From assembly GCF_019649055.1 (NCBI RefSeq), contig NW_026570463.1:1-64000 (forward strand): a stretch of 64,000 nt of DNA. The letters are read 5' to 3'. Position numbers and translations under genes: made by a program. Below the pieces are notes generated by a model. The model did not search any database and had not been told where the DNA came from. It saw only the letters and a program-made list of their open reading frames with translations. Source of the stretch: Paramacrobiotus metropolitanus (Eukaryota > Tardigrada > Eutardigrada > Parachela > Macrobiotidae). This document shows, piece after piece, positions 54,061 through 64,000 of the stretch (positions are counted from its first letter, which is position 1; each line of letters opens with the position of its first letter).

Positions 54061-55152
54061 TAAAACGAATTTCTTTCGTCGATTTACTGCAGATCAGCTT
54101 TTAGAATTAATTCATAATTATCCCGACGCGGAGGATCCTCCTGATATTCTAGCGAAAAGAACAAAAGTGGTGGAAGAGGACGAGTTAGGAAGCAAGTAGT
54201 AGTCATATTATAATTGGTCAAATTTTCCGTTTGTTTGCATTTCTTGTCCACCTGTATTGTACCTGTTGATTGGCGAATAGCTATTATCTGTTGCGTAAAT
54301 AAACTAAACTAAAAAAATAAATAACTTTTCGCTAAAAGCAGCGCAGTTCTAATAATTTTTAACGTTCTTAAGATGAAGCGGAGTACAATTGTCGCTCATC
54401 TGACTGACAACGAACCACATGCTCAGCCATGGAATTCTGTGATCACGCCTGAGGAGTTTTCAGTTCATGCAAAGTCTTCAAACAAACCGGGCTCTCCTCC
54501 TGGAAAGAAAGCTGACAAGGCCAAGATTTTTCGATAAAAAAATCAAGACTTTCCGTGACGCGATGAAGAACGCGTCGAGAAAATTCCTGTGGACTTTTTG
54601 GTAATGTATATGCAGCAGGAGCCGGAATTATAACGACAAGGAAGATATTTATGAAAGGAAAAATATTTGAAACAATAAATATTTCTCGTGCGTTAAACGC
54701 GCAGCTGATGGCGATTCGAGAGTTGGAAAAAGAGCACGGCTTAACTCGAAGTTCGGTTTTACGGCGGGTATCGAAAGGTGTCTTCAAGGGTCACGTTTGT
54801 TTTTGGGATCCACGAGAACTTCCAGTATGGTATTTTCTGAATAAAAATAAATTTCTGAATAATGTAAATTCTCACAGAGCTCGGCCTCAGGGAGAAGAAA
54901 CGGCACAGTGCTTTATCCGAATGCGGCTTTGAAAGGGTAGAAGCTTTCGTAATGAGCATAGCAGAAGTGTACGGCTTGCCAATGCCGCTTGTGAAAAACC
55001 GGATCAGAAAACGATGCTCGTAGCGAAAAATCCAAGTTAGTGTGATTACAGGGACTCCTAATCCAGTGCGTCAAGTGCAGTGCTGTATTTTTGTAGAATT
55101 ATGGTTGAAACATTTACCGAAACAAGACGATTATAAGCCCATGGTCAGATAA
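54061..55152 (+). pseudogene. Transposase-like gene, copy B, heavily decayed
   Basis: Pieces aligning to copy A: FTADQLLELIHNYPD (about 54085), LTDNEPHAQPWNSVITP (about 54400), VDFLVMYMQQEPEL (about 54590), then GFERVEAFVMSIAEVYGLPMP (about 54920-54990) and VRQVQCCIFVELWLKHLPK (about 55060-55130). Many stops and frame changes separate them. It lies divergently from coiled-coil copy B. Confidence 0.6.
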
Positions 55153-55649
55153 TTTGTTTTACTTGCGACCTGCTGATTGATGTTATCAGATAATTTAAAT
55201 CAGAATTAATAACAAATAAATTTTCCCGGTTGTTTTAATTAAATTTTCCCAGAGTTATTCTTTACAAATCCTCTTTTTTTTGTTAACTCTTTTCAAATTG
55301 TTTTTGTCACACTACCCGTTGTGAAGCCAGTAAGGAAACAAAACTTAAGGAATATCATGAGCACGTTATACTATACACCGAGAAAAGAAAATTTTATTGG
55401 GAGTGCATTCGCACTGCTCGGGTGTGGTGCAAAAATTACGGAATAATTGTTTTTGACCAAAAAAGCAGCTTGTTTCCTATCACTGGCGTGTATACTATTG
55501 CTGTTCGCTCTTTTGAATTCGCCTAACTTATAATGTTTACGAAATAACATGAGCTGACAGGGCCTATACACTTCGAAATCCCTTTATGACTGCTCATTTT
55601 TGGCCTTGTCAACGAAGCCCTGCCCGGGTGTTCATTTTCCATTTTTACC

Positions 55650-55796
55650 AACGCGGAAACATTGGGTCAAAAAGTGGAGGGTCCTTATACGGTCCTTTCA
55701 CAATGGGTCAAAAAAACAACGCGGAAACATTGGGTCAAAAAATGGAGGGTCCTTATACAATCTTTAAAAAACGGAGGGTCCTTATACGGTCCTAAC
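55650..55796. repeat. About 85-bp tandem repeat, two copies plus a partial
   Basis: Unit: AACGCGGAAACATTGGGTCA followed by AAAA.TGGAGGGTCCTTATAC. Starts at about 55650 and 55719, with a partial third from about 55770. Confidence 0.85.
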
Positions 55797-56000
55797 ACAG
55801 TGATTTCCTTTATATATCGAGACTTTAAGTGAACGCCAACGAGAAGCAGCATTAAAAGTATGACTAGGACAATTGTTTCGTTTGAATAAAAATAGATACA
55901 TCATAATATCTAATTTGGCGTTGCTTAAAGACAGTGAGAGGTTCGTCACAGTGGAAGCTCAGTGCGTGCTGGTTTGCCATACCAAGTTCAGTCTGGATCG

Positions 56001-56414
56001 TGTTACGTACCATGCGGAAGTTGTGTAACGATGAGCGCATAATGACATAATTCTGATATCAGATAGTTATGTAAACTGTTAACGTGGAATATGTCATCTT
56101 TATGATTGATGTGTGTGCATCTTTTATGCTAAGTGCTGCTTAATGGTTTCTTAATGAGCTCTTAACGGGATGAGTGTACTGACGGATGTCATAGTTAGAT
56201 CAGCGTCCTAATGTCGTGTTAGTATTTAAGTCTTTTTGCCTGCAGTGCACAAGTTAGTGTGTTGGATTTTCAAGTCTAGATCACTCTCTTAGTTCCGCTG
56301 TGTACAGACTCCCGGAAGTGCCTATTAAAATGTAGTTAACCTTTTCATGTTGCTTATGCTTACATTGCGCTACCTCCGGTATTCAACCAACCCAACGCAT
56401 TTATAAGCGTAACA
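56001..56414 (+). repeat. 5' LTR (414 bp)
   Basis: Begins TGTTACGTACCATGCGGAAG and ends GCATTTATAAGCGTAACA, with matching inverted 7-base termini. Confidence 0.9.
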
Positions 56415-58852
56415 TTTGGCGACCACGATGGGAATACCGTGTCAACCAGGTACGCGTAGTGACCTTAAGCGTAAGTAACACTTTTGCAGAACATCTTTTC
56501 TTAATGACCTTTTCAGTTTTAGTAAATTTTTCGGTGTTTAGTAAGAGGTGTCGGTGCTAATCGCTCGTAATTATCTGCTCCTATGTTATAAGATAATTTA
56601 TTTAATTTTGAAATAATGTTGCGTAGAGGGCACCTTGATTATGTATCGGATGTCAGGAAGGTTGGCAAGTATCCATTTGATATGAGCCGAAAAAAATTTT
56701 AAAATATTTCTGCGGTGGTTACGTTGTCTTATTACATACAGCGAGGATAGCAAATCGAACGACCAGTGGACCACTTCTGATCATATTTAGCGCCTTCCGT
56801 TTAAGTCAATCTGAACAGCGAGCGAACCGCATAAGACATATTTGCAAGATATTTGTTTTTGCATTTGTTTTTGTTGTTATTTCACTATTGAAACTTCCGA
56901 TATATTGTTTATTTTAATAACAGTGTAAAGAATACATATAGTGAAATTGTAAATGTCTTCGTTTCTTTTTATTTGTTTACGGCATTTCAGGTTGTTTGTG
57001 TTAATACTTAATTTTTGTTTCACACTTACGTTATCTTATACTGGCGAACGATATACGACATACTTGGATTCGAAATTCTGCTGGCGGCATACGTTTCCGT
57101 TTTTTATAGTGCGACAGTGGCTTAGCATGCGCGAAAGAAATGCGTCTTCGTCCTATTTTTGGACACCAGTTCGATAACATTAATTTTGTGGTTGACGGTT
57201 GCATGGGACATGTGGCTATACATTTTATTGCAGGGACAGGGAGTAATACGTACTCCAAAGAACAGCCGAAAGCGCGCTCGAAGTGCGGTGCATGGCTTGC
57301 GTTTTATTAAATAATGTCCTAATGTGGACGTGGACGAGGTGTAATTATGGACACCACTCGTATATTTAATTTGGGCATGGGTTGTGTTGCACGTTTTAAT
57401 TATTGATATACAGTAGTTACTGATGCATTCGCTCAAAAATGAGCGCGTCGAGTCTGCACGCGTTTGCAGAAGGGTCCTGCCCAACACATTAAGTAAAAAG
57501 CATTGCAGAAAGGGCAATGTCGATGTTGCAGCGTAATGCAGTGAGTGCAGCAAGCCACGGGGAATTAAGTTTTGTTGTCCCGTAGAAAAGTCAATAATAT
57601 TTGGATTAATGCAGCGAAGGAAGTATTTGTAAACAACCCCGAGTCCCCGAACCCCGGAAGAAAGTGATTTAAGGCCCGCTAAGCCTGGATAAGAAGTTCG
57701 TCATGACCTTTTACGTTGTTTGTTGTTGTCTATCCTTTAGTGTGTCTACTGCTGAAAAAGTCATAGCGATTACGGACTTTGGTAAACCCGGAAAAAGAAA
57801 ACAAACATTTTGAAGTGCTCCTGAGTGAAAACTCTGGACGAAAACAGCATTTGATCTATCCCTATGGAATCAGGCCTACGGCCCAATCTAGGAGAAACGT
57901 TTTTCAGATCGGATTATAGCAACAGTTGCAGTTTACGAGTCGTCTCTTGCCCCTCGAATCCTTGGAGAACAATACTCTGGTGATCGACGCCAGCATGTAC
58001 AGTAAATGTGTGTGGTCTACGGCAGTGTGTGGTCTACGGCATCCGCGAGGAATGTTCTCACCCATGCTCGTGTACTGGTGCTTACTAATTTTCATAGAAA
58101 AGTAACTACTCAGTGCGACTTAGCGAAACAAAAGTACTCCAGGATGATACAACGGTCTGCCTCATCTGGATCACAGAATTATTCACAGAACTTTACTGTG
58201 ATGGGGAAGGAAAAGCTAGCGAGAGCAGTAGTGATGCGCCGGTTCTTTTTGAAGTGGGGAGATTTTGGAACGGTTGAAGCATCGTTCCCAAGCAAGCGCT
58301 CGCACTGCCAGACCTCGTTAGTGAGCAGAAAGATGAGATTAAGCTGGAGCGCACCGGCGCTGGATTTACAGTGCGACCATAAACGATGAAAGTTCCGAAG
58401 AGAAAAACAAATGGCCGATGATGTACTGTTGCCGATCATTACACGACTGAACGCACAGACGACGCCGACGCATCTGAAAAGTATTTCAATGTGCAACTAC
58501 AGCCAGCCAAAAGTCCAGTTATCAAGAATGTCAAAAGTGCTTTGGAAAAGGAAAACGACAAAAAATTGAACGAAGAGAAGTTGAACGAGCAATTGCGGCA
58601 GGTACCGTAAGCCAATACCGGAAGCCGTCGTGAATTAACGTCCGGCAACCAAAACGGCTTTAAGGAAGGAAGAGTCCGCAGATGACAACCAGTAAATACG
58701 ATGCCATATATTCAACCTTCAACATACCACTGCGAGCGGCCAGGCAACATATCATTAATCATGTCAACCCGGGAGGATTTGCGTGCAGCTATACAGTACA
58801 TCAGCAAGGACCAAAGAAATGCTGCGCATTTCTTATTCTAAGCGGGAGGAAA

Positions 58853-59266
58853 TGTTACGTACCATGCGGAAGTTGTGTAACGGTGAGCGCATAATGACAT
58901 AATTCTGATATCAGATAGTTATGTAAACTGTTAACGTGGAATATGTCATCTTTATGATTGATGTGTGTGCATCTTTTATGCTAAGTGCTGCTTAATGGTT
59001 TCTTAATGAGCTCTTAACGGGATGAGTGTACTGACGGATGTCATAGTTAGATCAGCGTCCTAATGTCGTGTTAGTATTTAAGTCTTTTTGCCTGCAGTGC
59101 ACAAGTTAGTGTGTTGGATTTTCAAGTCTAGATCACTCTCTTAGTTCCGCTGTGTACAGACTCCCGGAAGTGCCTATTAAAATGTAGTTAACCTTTTCAT
59201 GTTGCTTATGCTTACATTGCGCTACCTCCGGTATTCAACCAACCCAACGCATTTATAAGCGTAACA
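58853..59266 (+). repeat. 3' LTR (414 bp)
   Basis: Same length and start as 56001-56414. The only difference I noticed near the start is GTAACGGTGAG versus GTAACGATGAG. Confidence 0.9.
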
Positions 59267-59270
59267 TTAA

Positions 59271-59671
59271 TGTAATGCCAGTATGAGGACCATGATGTCA
59301 TGGACCAACGAGATGGACCATTACATAACCTGGACATAATACTTGTGTAACCGTAATGACCTGTCAAAACTATGTATTTTTACTAATATGAAGTCATTCG
59401 AAGTCATAATATGCTGATTGAATACCGGCAGATGCTACAGCATCTGTTGTAATGTTCTCTGTGCTGTATACACTAATGAACCTTTAATGTTTCCTTTACA
59501 TTAAGCTGTCATAACTAATCTGAGAATCACAACTGGATACGCTAGCATTTCTCTTATAAACCAGTGTGCCGGCTGGGTAAAAACTCACTCTCATTCGACT
59601 CACTTTACTAACACACTTTTGAGGATTAAAGCACATTTTATCAGTATTGCACTGCTTATACCGGGATTACA
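59271..59671 (+). repeat. Candidate solo LTR of another family (401 bp)
   Basis: Begins TGTAAT and ends ATTACA, four bases after the 414-bp LTR ends. It has TATA-like and AATGTT motifs but no partner LTR in the window. The downstream 59700-59893 frame (FIELANTMHHSSGITHGEW) could be a Gag remnant. Confidence 0.4.
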
Positions 59672-59945
59672 TTACCCGTGACCGTTCGACCTCGGTCATA
59701 ACAATCGGTTATTTAATCCGTTAAAGAAGAAGCTCGGAAGGAGCGATAACAGCGTTCCCAGGCAATTTATTGAGCTAGCAAATACGATGCATCATTCTAG
59801 CGGGATTACTCATGGCGAATGGGGCTTCATCCTGATGGACGGGAAGCTGTACTTCGGTGACCGCTACTGCACCATCTCTGGAATTCGGTAATCTCAACAT
59901 TCAGTATTTTCGAAACCAACAACAGCGGAAAAAAGAATTATCAAG

Positions 59946-60359
59946 ATGAAAAAAGGCAGAAATTCATTCGCGCAAGACGATTTCTTCGACATCGTTCATC
60001 CAGTGGGATCAACAAGCGATAGAAAGAACTATCTGAAGGATAAAATTCCGGACCACGTTCGCTTGAAGTTCAACAGAGTTTTAAAAAACATTCTTCCTAG
60101 CCGTGTTGTACTTCCCTCAAATCCTTTGTACTTTTTTAGGGATTTTTATGAGATTTTTTTGGTTGTATTTGAATTTAAGGGGCTGGTCCTCGTTGGCCTT
60201 TTCTATAATGTGAAAGTTAAAATTTCACGGTTATCTATACGCCAATTTCTGCGCAGTAATGACGACAGTTTTACGTTATTTATCATCAGAAATTTCAGGC
60301 CCCTCTGGGGCGCGGTGCGTCATTTAAGAAGGGGCAGTCTCGTAAACTTATATATTTAG
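59946..60359 (+). CDS. Hypothetical ORF, 137 aa
   Basis: ATG to TAG, Lys/Asp-rich start (KKGRNSFAQDD), then hydrophobic (FYEIFLVVFEFKGLVLVGLF) and a basic end. No family recognised. It may be a chance frame or part of the element before it. Confidence 0.2.
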   Translation: MKKGRNSFAQDDFFDIVHPVGSTSDRKNYLKDKIPDHVRLKFNRVLKNILPSRVVLPSNPLYFFRDFYEIFLVVFEFKGLVLVGLFYNVKVKISRLSIRQFLRSNDDSFTLFIIRNFRPLWGAVRHLRRGSLVNLYI

Positions 60360-61479
60360 CGCTAATTTACTAATTGTGCCATATTAAATTTGTTTTATAT
60401 TAAAAATATTATCATCGTAAGTTTTTCCAAAATATTGCAAAGATTGCCAAAATTTTTAGCAATCTTTGAACACTTTATTCTCGAAATCGTAGTTTTGGGG
60501 GACAGATTCGGTAAGCAATAACTTAAGTATTTTTGGTCAGATTTTGACAATTTTTGAATCAGTTTGTAGAAGAAAGCCGGTTTTATAAGACAGTGTAAAA
60601 AGCCTGGATTCGCTATGTGACTTCAAATCTCGGAAACTTAAGTAGCTGTTCATATTTTCTAGCTTTGATTGAAACCTGTTTGTCTTGTAATTGGTGAATG
60701 TTGCTCTATTGAGAGCATGGGGATGGTCTAAGCAGGTTAGAAGGTTTATTATGCTGATGCACCCTATAGATCAATAATTTTGATCAAAGGGAATGTTAGT
60801 TGACAGCAGTAACTCGCTCTATACAAAAAATGCTTGAACTGGTCATGGACGCATAAGTTATTGGTTTTTGGACTATTTTAACTTTGATTCAAAAAACGTT
60901 CTCCATTCAAACTATGGTCCTGCATTGGACAAAGAAACCCCAGTTCAGTTCAATTCGTAGTTATGGATTGAATCGGATCGGAATTTCACTGACTGAAACG
61001 GATCGGGACTGAGTATGGAAAAAACCCCCAATTCAGCATGAATTTGAATAATAACTTCTTGCAAACTCCCCTTCAAAAAGTTTATATACGTTTAAATTAA
61101 ACCTTATTAAAAGCAATCAAGCGGTCCAAGTAATCAAGTGATGCCATTTCAGCGGTAGTGCCGCGCTTTTATAAGACACAGGTGTCCCCATGCGAAATCT
61201 GGGACACTATGTGCGATGTTTATTTAGGCCGAGTCTGAAGAGTTTCCCCTGCGCAGTGTCCCTTCGTGCGTGAACTGGAAAGCGAATGTCCAGCGCCACA
61301 TTCAAGACGCAAGTCTGGCCGCGCCGTAGTTAAACAGAAAATCGATTTTTTTGAAAAAAAGCTCTACTTTTAATCTAGAGTGTACCAAAAATCCGATTTC
61401 ACTCGATTTCGCAGTATATTTTTAAATTGACCACGATTGTTTTGACACGGAATGGCTTAGTTGGCTTAAATTTTAAATT
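60360..61479. other. No gene seen
   Basis: AT-rich sequence with short frames only. The block at 61295-61335 (CAAGACGCAAGTCTGGCCGC) loosely recalls the hairpin arm at 39825. Confidence 0.4.
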
Positions 61480-61842
61480 AGCTATTGAATTTCAAAAACT
61501 TTGAAATTCATTTTAAAATTTTAAAACAACATTTTTGCGGTGGTTGCGCGTCAAAACGATTCTTATACCGATGGTCATTTTCTGGTGAAGTTTGAAAGAT
61601 ATTGAATGATAACCAGACTTTTGGTACACCGAGGCCACTTCAAGATTTTTGCCCTTTCCATTTTTAAATAACTTTGCAATAAAACGTTGTGCGCACATAC
61701 GGTTTTCGATATCGCTTTAACTAGTCTCTCATCTGCGGATAACAACAAAAAAATTTAAAAATAATAATTGTTTGTACGCAGATAATTGAGTTAGTACAGG
61801 CAGACATTGATATGAGGCTATGTACCGGGCCAAATCCCTTAA
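61480..61842 (+). repeat. Fold-back family copy, diverged
   Basis: AT palindrome (TTTCAAAAACTTTGAAATTC, TTTTAAAATTTTAAAAC) followed by GATAACCAGACTTTTGGTAC, TGCGCACATACGGTTTTCGA and the end ATGTACCGGGCCAAATCCCT. Confidence 0.75.
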
Positions 61843-62822
61843 CGCATTGCTTTGCATAAGCGCGCAGGCTTTACGGCAACTTTGACAGTTATCGTCGTGG
61901 CTGAAACGGTCTTGCGGACTTGCGCTAAACGTCACGAATTTGGGGAGGAGCAACAGATAACAGCAGTAAAACTTAAGAGCGAGTGAAAACTTTATCTCCT
62001 TAATCTCAGTATGCGATTATATTACTAGTACGTTGTCTACGAGCATGAACATACAATACCTCTAGTCAAAATTTCGCGCTTGACCACACCCACTGGGCCA
62101 TTGCCGATGAAAGTTTTTTTTAAGTATACCCTAGGGCCTAGGCCTACTCTCCCTTCAGACAAAAAAACTGCATTTTTCTGATAGGCGAACATCTGACCGG
62201 GCCCTGGTCCGGTACTGTAAGCCAAAAAAGCCGGTTTTACAATGGCTAGCCGTATACGGCACTGCACGGTCAGTCCCGCCCTTTTTGTCCTATTAAAGCG
62301 TACCGTACTCGTACCGTACGGTCCGTACCCGTAGGACGGTAGGACACGTAGGCAGAAACCGTACGTATCGGGCCGTAGCCATACTACACTCAGTACACTG
62401 TTTTCGGTCTCAGGCTCAGAATGGGCTGGTGTCACGAGCCGAAGTTGTCAGTCGTGCGCTTTGTATTTATTGGAGCTGAAGAGCCTCGCCACCGTACACC
62501 ACACGGGGGATTTTCCATGAACTTGCCCGGGCATCACTACACCGTCCACCCCAGCCGCCCACCACGGCAGTCATTGCACAATATTTTGCGAATCTGCCTG
62601 GTTTCCTTATCGCAGTACCGACCAGACAGACAGCTGCAGTCTTGCCCAACGGTTAATCATCCATCTGCATGTTGATTCATGAATCATCCATCCATCTTGA
62701 TCAGCAAACATTTCACCATCATCTGACATTTTTAGTTCCTCTCTTGACATAGACCATTTTTTAACGTTGTTGGGGATGTTGTTATTAATTTAATTGTGCA
62801 AAATCTGCAGCACAACGCCACC
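61843..62822. other. Upstream region of the SLC16 gene
   Basis: No gene recognised. 62230-62350 has repeated GTACCGTAC-type blocks. A splice acceptor (CTGCAG) at 62810 suggests an upstream 5' UTR exon. Confidence 0.35.
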
Positions 62823-64000
62823 ATGGATAGCGGCGAGCGCACCCAGCTGACCCGCCAGATCTTAGCCGAGAATCTCCGCACGGTGGACGAGCCGCGCTCT
62901 GACGACCCGCTGCTGGAGCAGCGCGGCGGGGGGCCGCGGCCGCGCTACGCCCCGCACCACACCCCGCCCGAGGTGATCCGCACGGCGTCCCCGCGGGCCG
63001 CGAACCCGGGGGTCGCGGGGAGCCCGAAGGAGTCCCCCACCTCGGAGACGGGCACGCGGACGTCGCATGCGCCCGACGGAGGCTACGGGTGGGTGATCGT
63101 CTTCGCCGTCTTCATGATCACCGTCATCCAGGACGGGTTGACGTTCTCCTTTGGCCTGCTGCTCCCGTATTTCAAGGAGGAGTACGAGGCGACGGACGGG
63201 TCGGGCTCGGCGGTGAATAGCATCTTGATGTCGTTTACGTTCTTTCTCGGTAAGGACAAACACTAAACAGGGCGAAATTAATTTGCAGCATTCCTGTTAT
63301 TTTGCTGATTTTTGCTCAGAGGTTCGTCCACGTTTTGTATTTTTTGAATGTTATGAAAATTAATTTGAGCGTCGTGATTCAGATTGTGTCTAGCGCATTT
63401 TCCCCGTGTTTTTATAAGTTTTATTGTACTTGTTTTGCTTATACTGCAAAATATTTTTATTGTAATTTATTTATATAAAATTTTATTTCAATTTTAACGT
63501 TTATTTTCGTTTTGTTTTGGAGTTTTACCCTATTTTGCTTGTGCTGTATTTTATGCGGTTTATGTTAAATTATTATAAATCATTTATGATAAATGACTCT
63601 CATTTTCTTTTAACGTGGTGTTCTTTATCGAACCGCTGCATGTCAGGAATTAATTTGAAATTTTATCTCCTGCTACGGAGAAGTTTGGATGAGTGACTTC
63701 ACTGACCTAGGACGAAAAATTTCTTTTGATTTTCCATAAAAATTATTTGTAATTTTTTGTTGTGATTGGATGCATCATGCATGTAAAGTTAAAGTTAAAT
63801 CATCTACGATGTTAGATGCAAAGTTAGATCTGTTATTCGGGCCGTTATTCCTGTGCTGGTTTGCGTGTTGTCTGCATGTTAGCACTGTTTTGCAGCGCCC
63901 CTGGCCAGTATCTTATCGGACAAGTTCGGCGTGCGGAAAGTGGCCATGTGCGGCAGCATCATTGCCTTCCTGGGCGCACTACTCTCCGTCTTCGCCACGA
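62823..64000 (+). CDS. Monocarboxylate transporter, SLC16 family, first two coding exons (partial)
   Basis: Exon 62823-63249 and exon 63896 to the window end; donor CTCG/GTAAGG, acceptor TTGCAG, phases agree. The start is chosen at 62823 because it sits in a perfect GCCACCATGG context; an upstream alternative would need GTG. Residues 1-84 are a cytosolic, Pro/Arg-rich tail. The family signature DGGYGW begins at residue 85 in TM1, followed by SFGLLLPYF and the loop into TM2. Exon 2 continues with LASILSDKFGVRKVAMCGSI, matching the MCT TM2-TM3 region with its conserved Arg. It carries lactate, pyruvate or similar solutes with protons; the substrate is not readable. Confidence 0.92.

Larger units (their letters stand above)
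56001..59266 (+). mobile_element. Non-autonomous LTR retroelement, 3.27 kb
   Basis: LTRs 56001-56414 and 58853-59266 are both 414 bp and look nearly identical. Each starts TGTTACG and ends CGTAACA. Two bases after the 5' LTR is TGGCGACCACGATGGGA, a primer-binding-site-like motif. The 3' LTR is preceded by AGCGGGAGGAAA, a good polypurine tract. The 2.4 kb interior has only short frames (longest about 140 codons, none recognisable). No target duplication was seen (GATCG versus TTAAT). Confidence 0.88.

Noticed and set aside
62796-62822. GTG start for the SLC16 gene
   Set aside because: The ATG at 62823 has a perfect Kozak context, and an acceptor-like CAG at 62808-62810 suggests the upstream bases are intron.

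Overview
The window reads as nuclear DNA of an invertebrate animal. Genes carry short GC-rich exons split by AT-rich GT-AG introns, the conserved genes are animal-type (ubiquilin, the LEPROT/Vps55 family, an SLC16 monocarboxylate transporter), and transposons of several classes lie between them. I cannot fix the species. An ecdysozoan, perhaps a tardigrade, is a guess from general style only.

Region 1-6 kb (minus strand) is the 5' part of a retroelement with a 1147-residue coiled-coil Gag. Its leader and coding sequence are studded with the octamer AAAGGTCA, which matches the NR4A-type nuclear receptor half-site. The Gag stop (TAG) is followed by 125 further open codons of the same composition, and an overlapping -1 frame follows that. 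7.1-7.9 kb holds a small two-exon coiled-coil gene whose intron is almost wholly a TA-flanked MITE. 8-14 kb is repeat territory: a TAA microsatellite, a large fold-back element, and a mariner-like MITE nested in an element whose ends are tandem 16-mers.

14.0-32.6 kb is built on two convergent copies of an F-box gene. The right copy (minus strand, 27507-32590) joins cleanly from five exons into 542 residues. The left copy (plus strand, 14065-26395) is a pseudogene with in-frame TAG codons and frameshifts. A 9.6 kb Ty3-type LTR retrotransposon with apparently identical 457-bp LTRs (15585-25195) sits in its intron. That element has an SR-rich Gag with a zinc knuckle, a likely -1 slippery site, protease, RT, RNase H, integrase, and a 415-residue third ORF that is not an obvious envelope. 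Pol has frame breaks.

33.7-41.2 kb holds two intact housekeeping genes in divergent orientation: ubiquilin (minus strand, four exons, 498 residues) and a LEPROT/Vps55-like gene (plus strand, four exons, 133 residues). 41.2-55.2 kb is a decayed, duplicated zone. It has a broken partial copy of the LEPROT gene with its introns, an SLC16-like exon fragment, a MITE, a pair of related two-exon coiled-coil genes (42.2 and 52.7 kb), and two copies of a transposase-like gene (50.8 and 54.1 kb). 56.0-59.3 kb is a non-autonomous LTR element with identical-length 414-bp LTRs, next to a candidate solo LTR. The window ends inside the first two coding exons of an SLC16 transporter (plus strand, from 62823).
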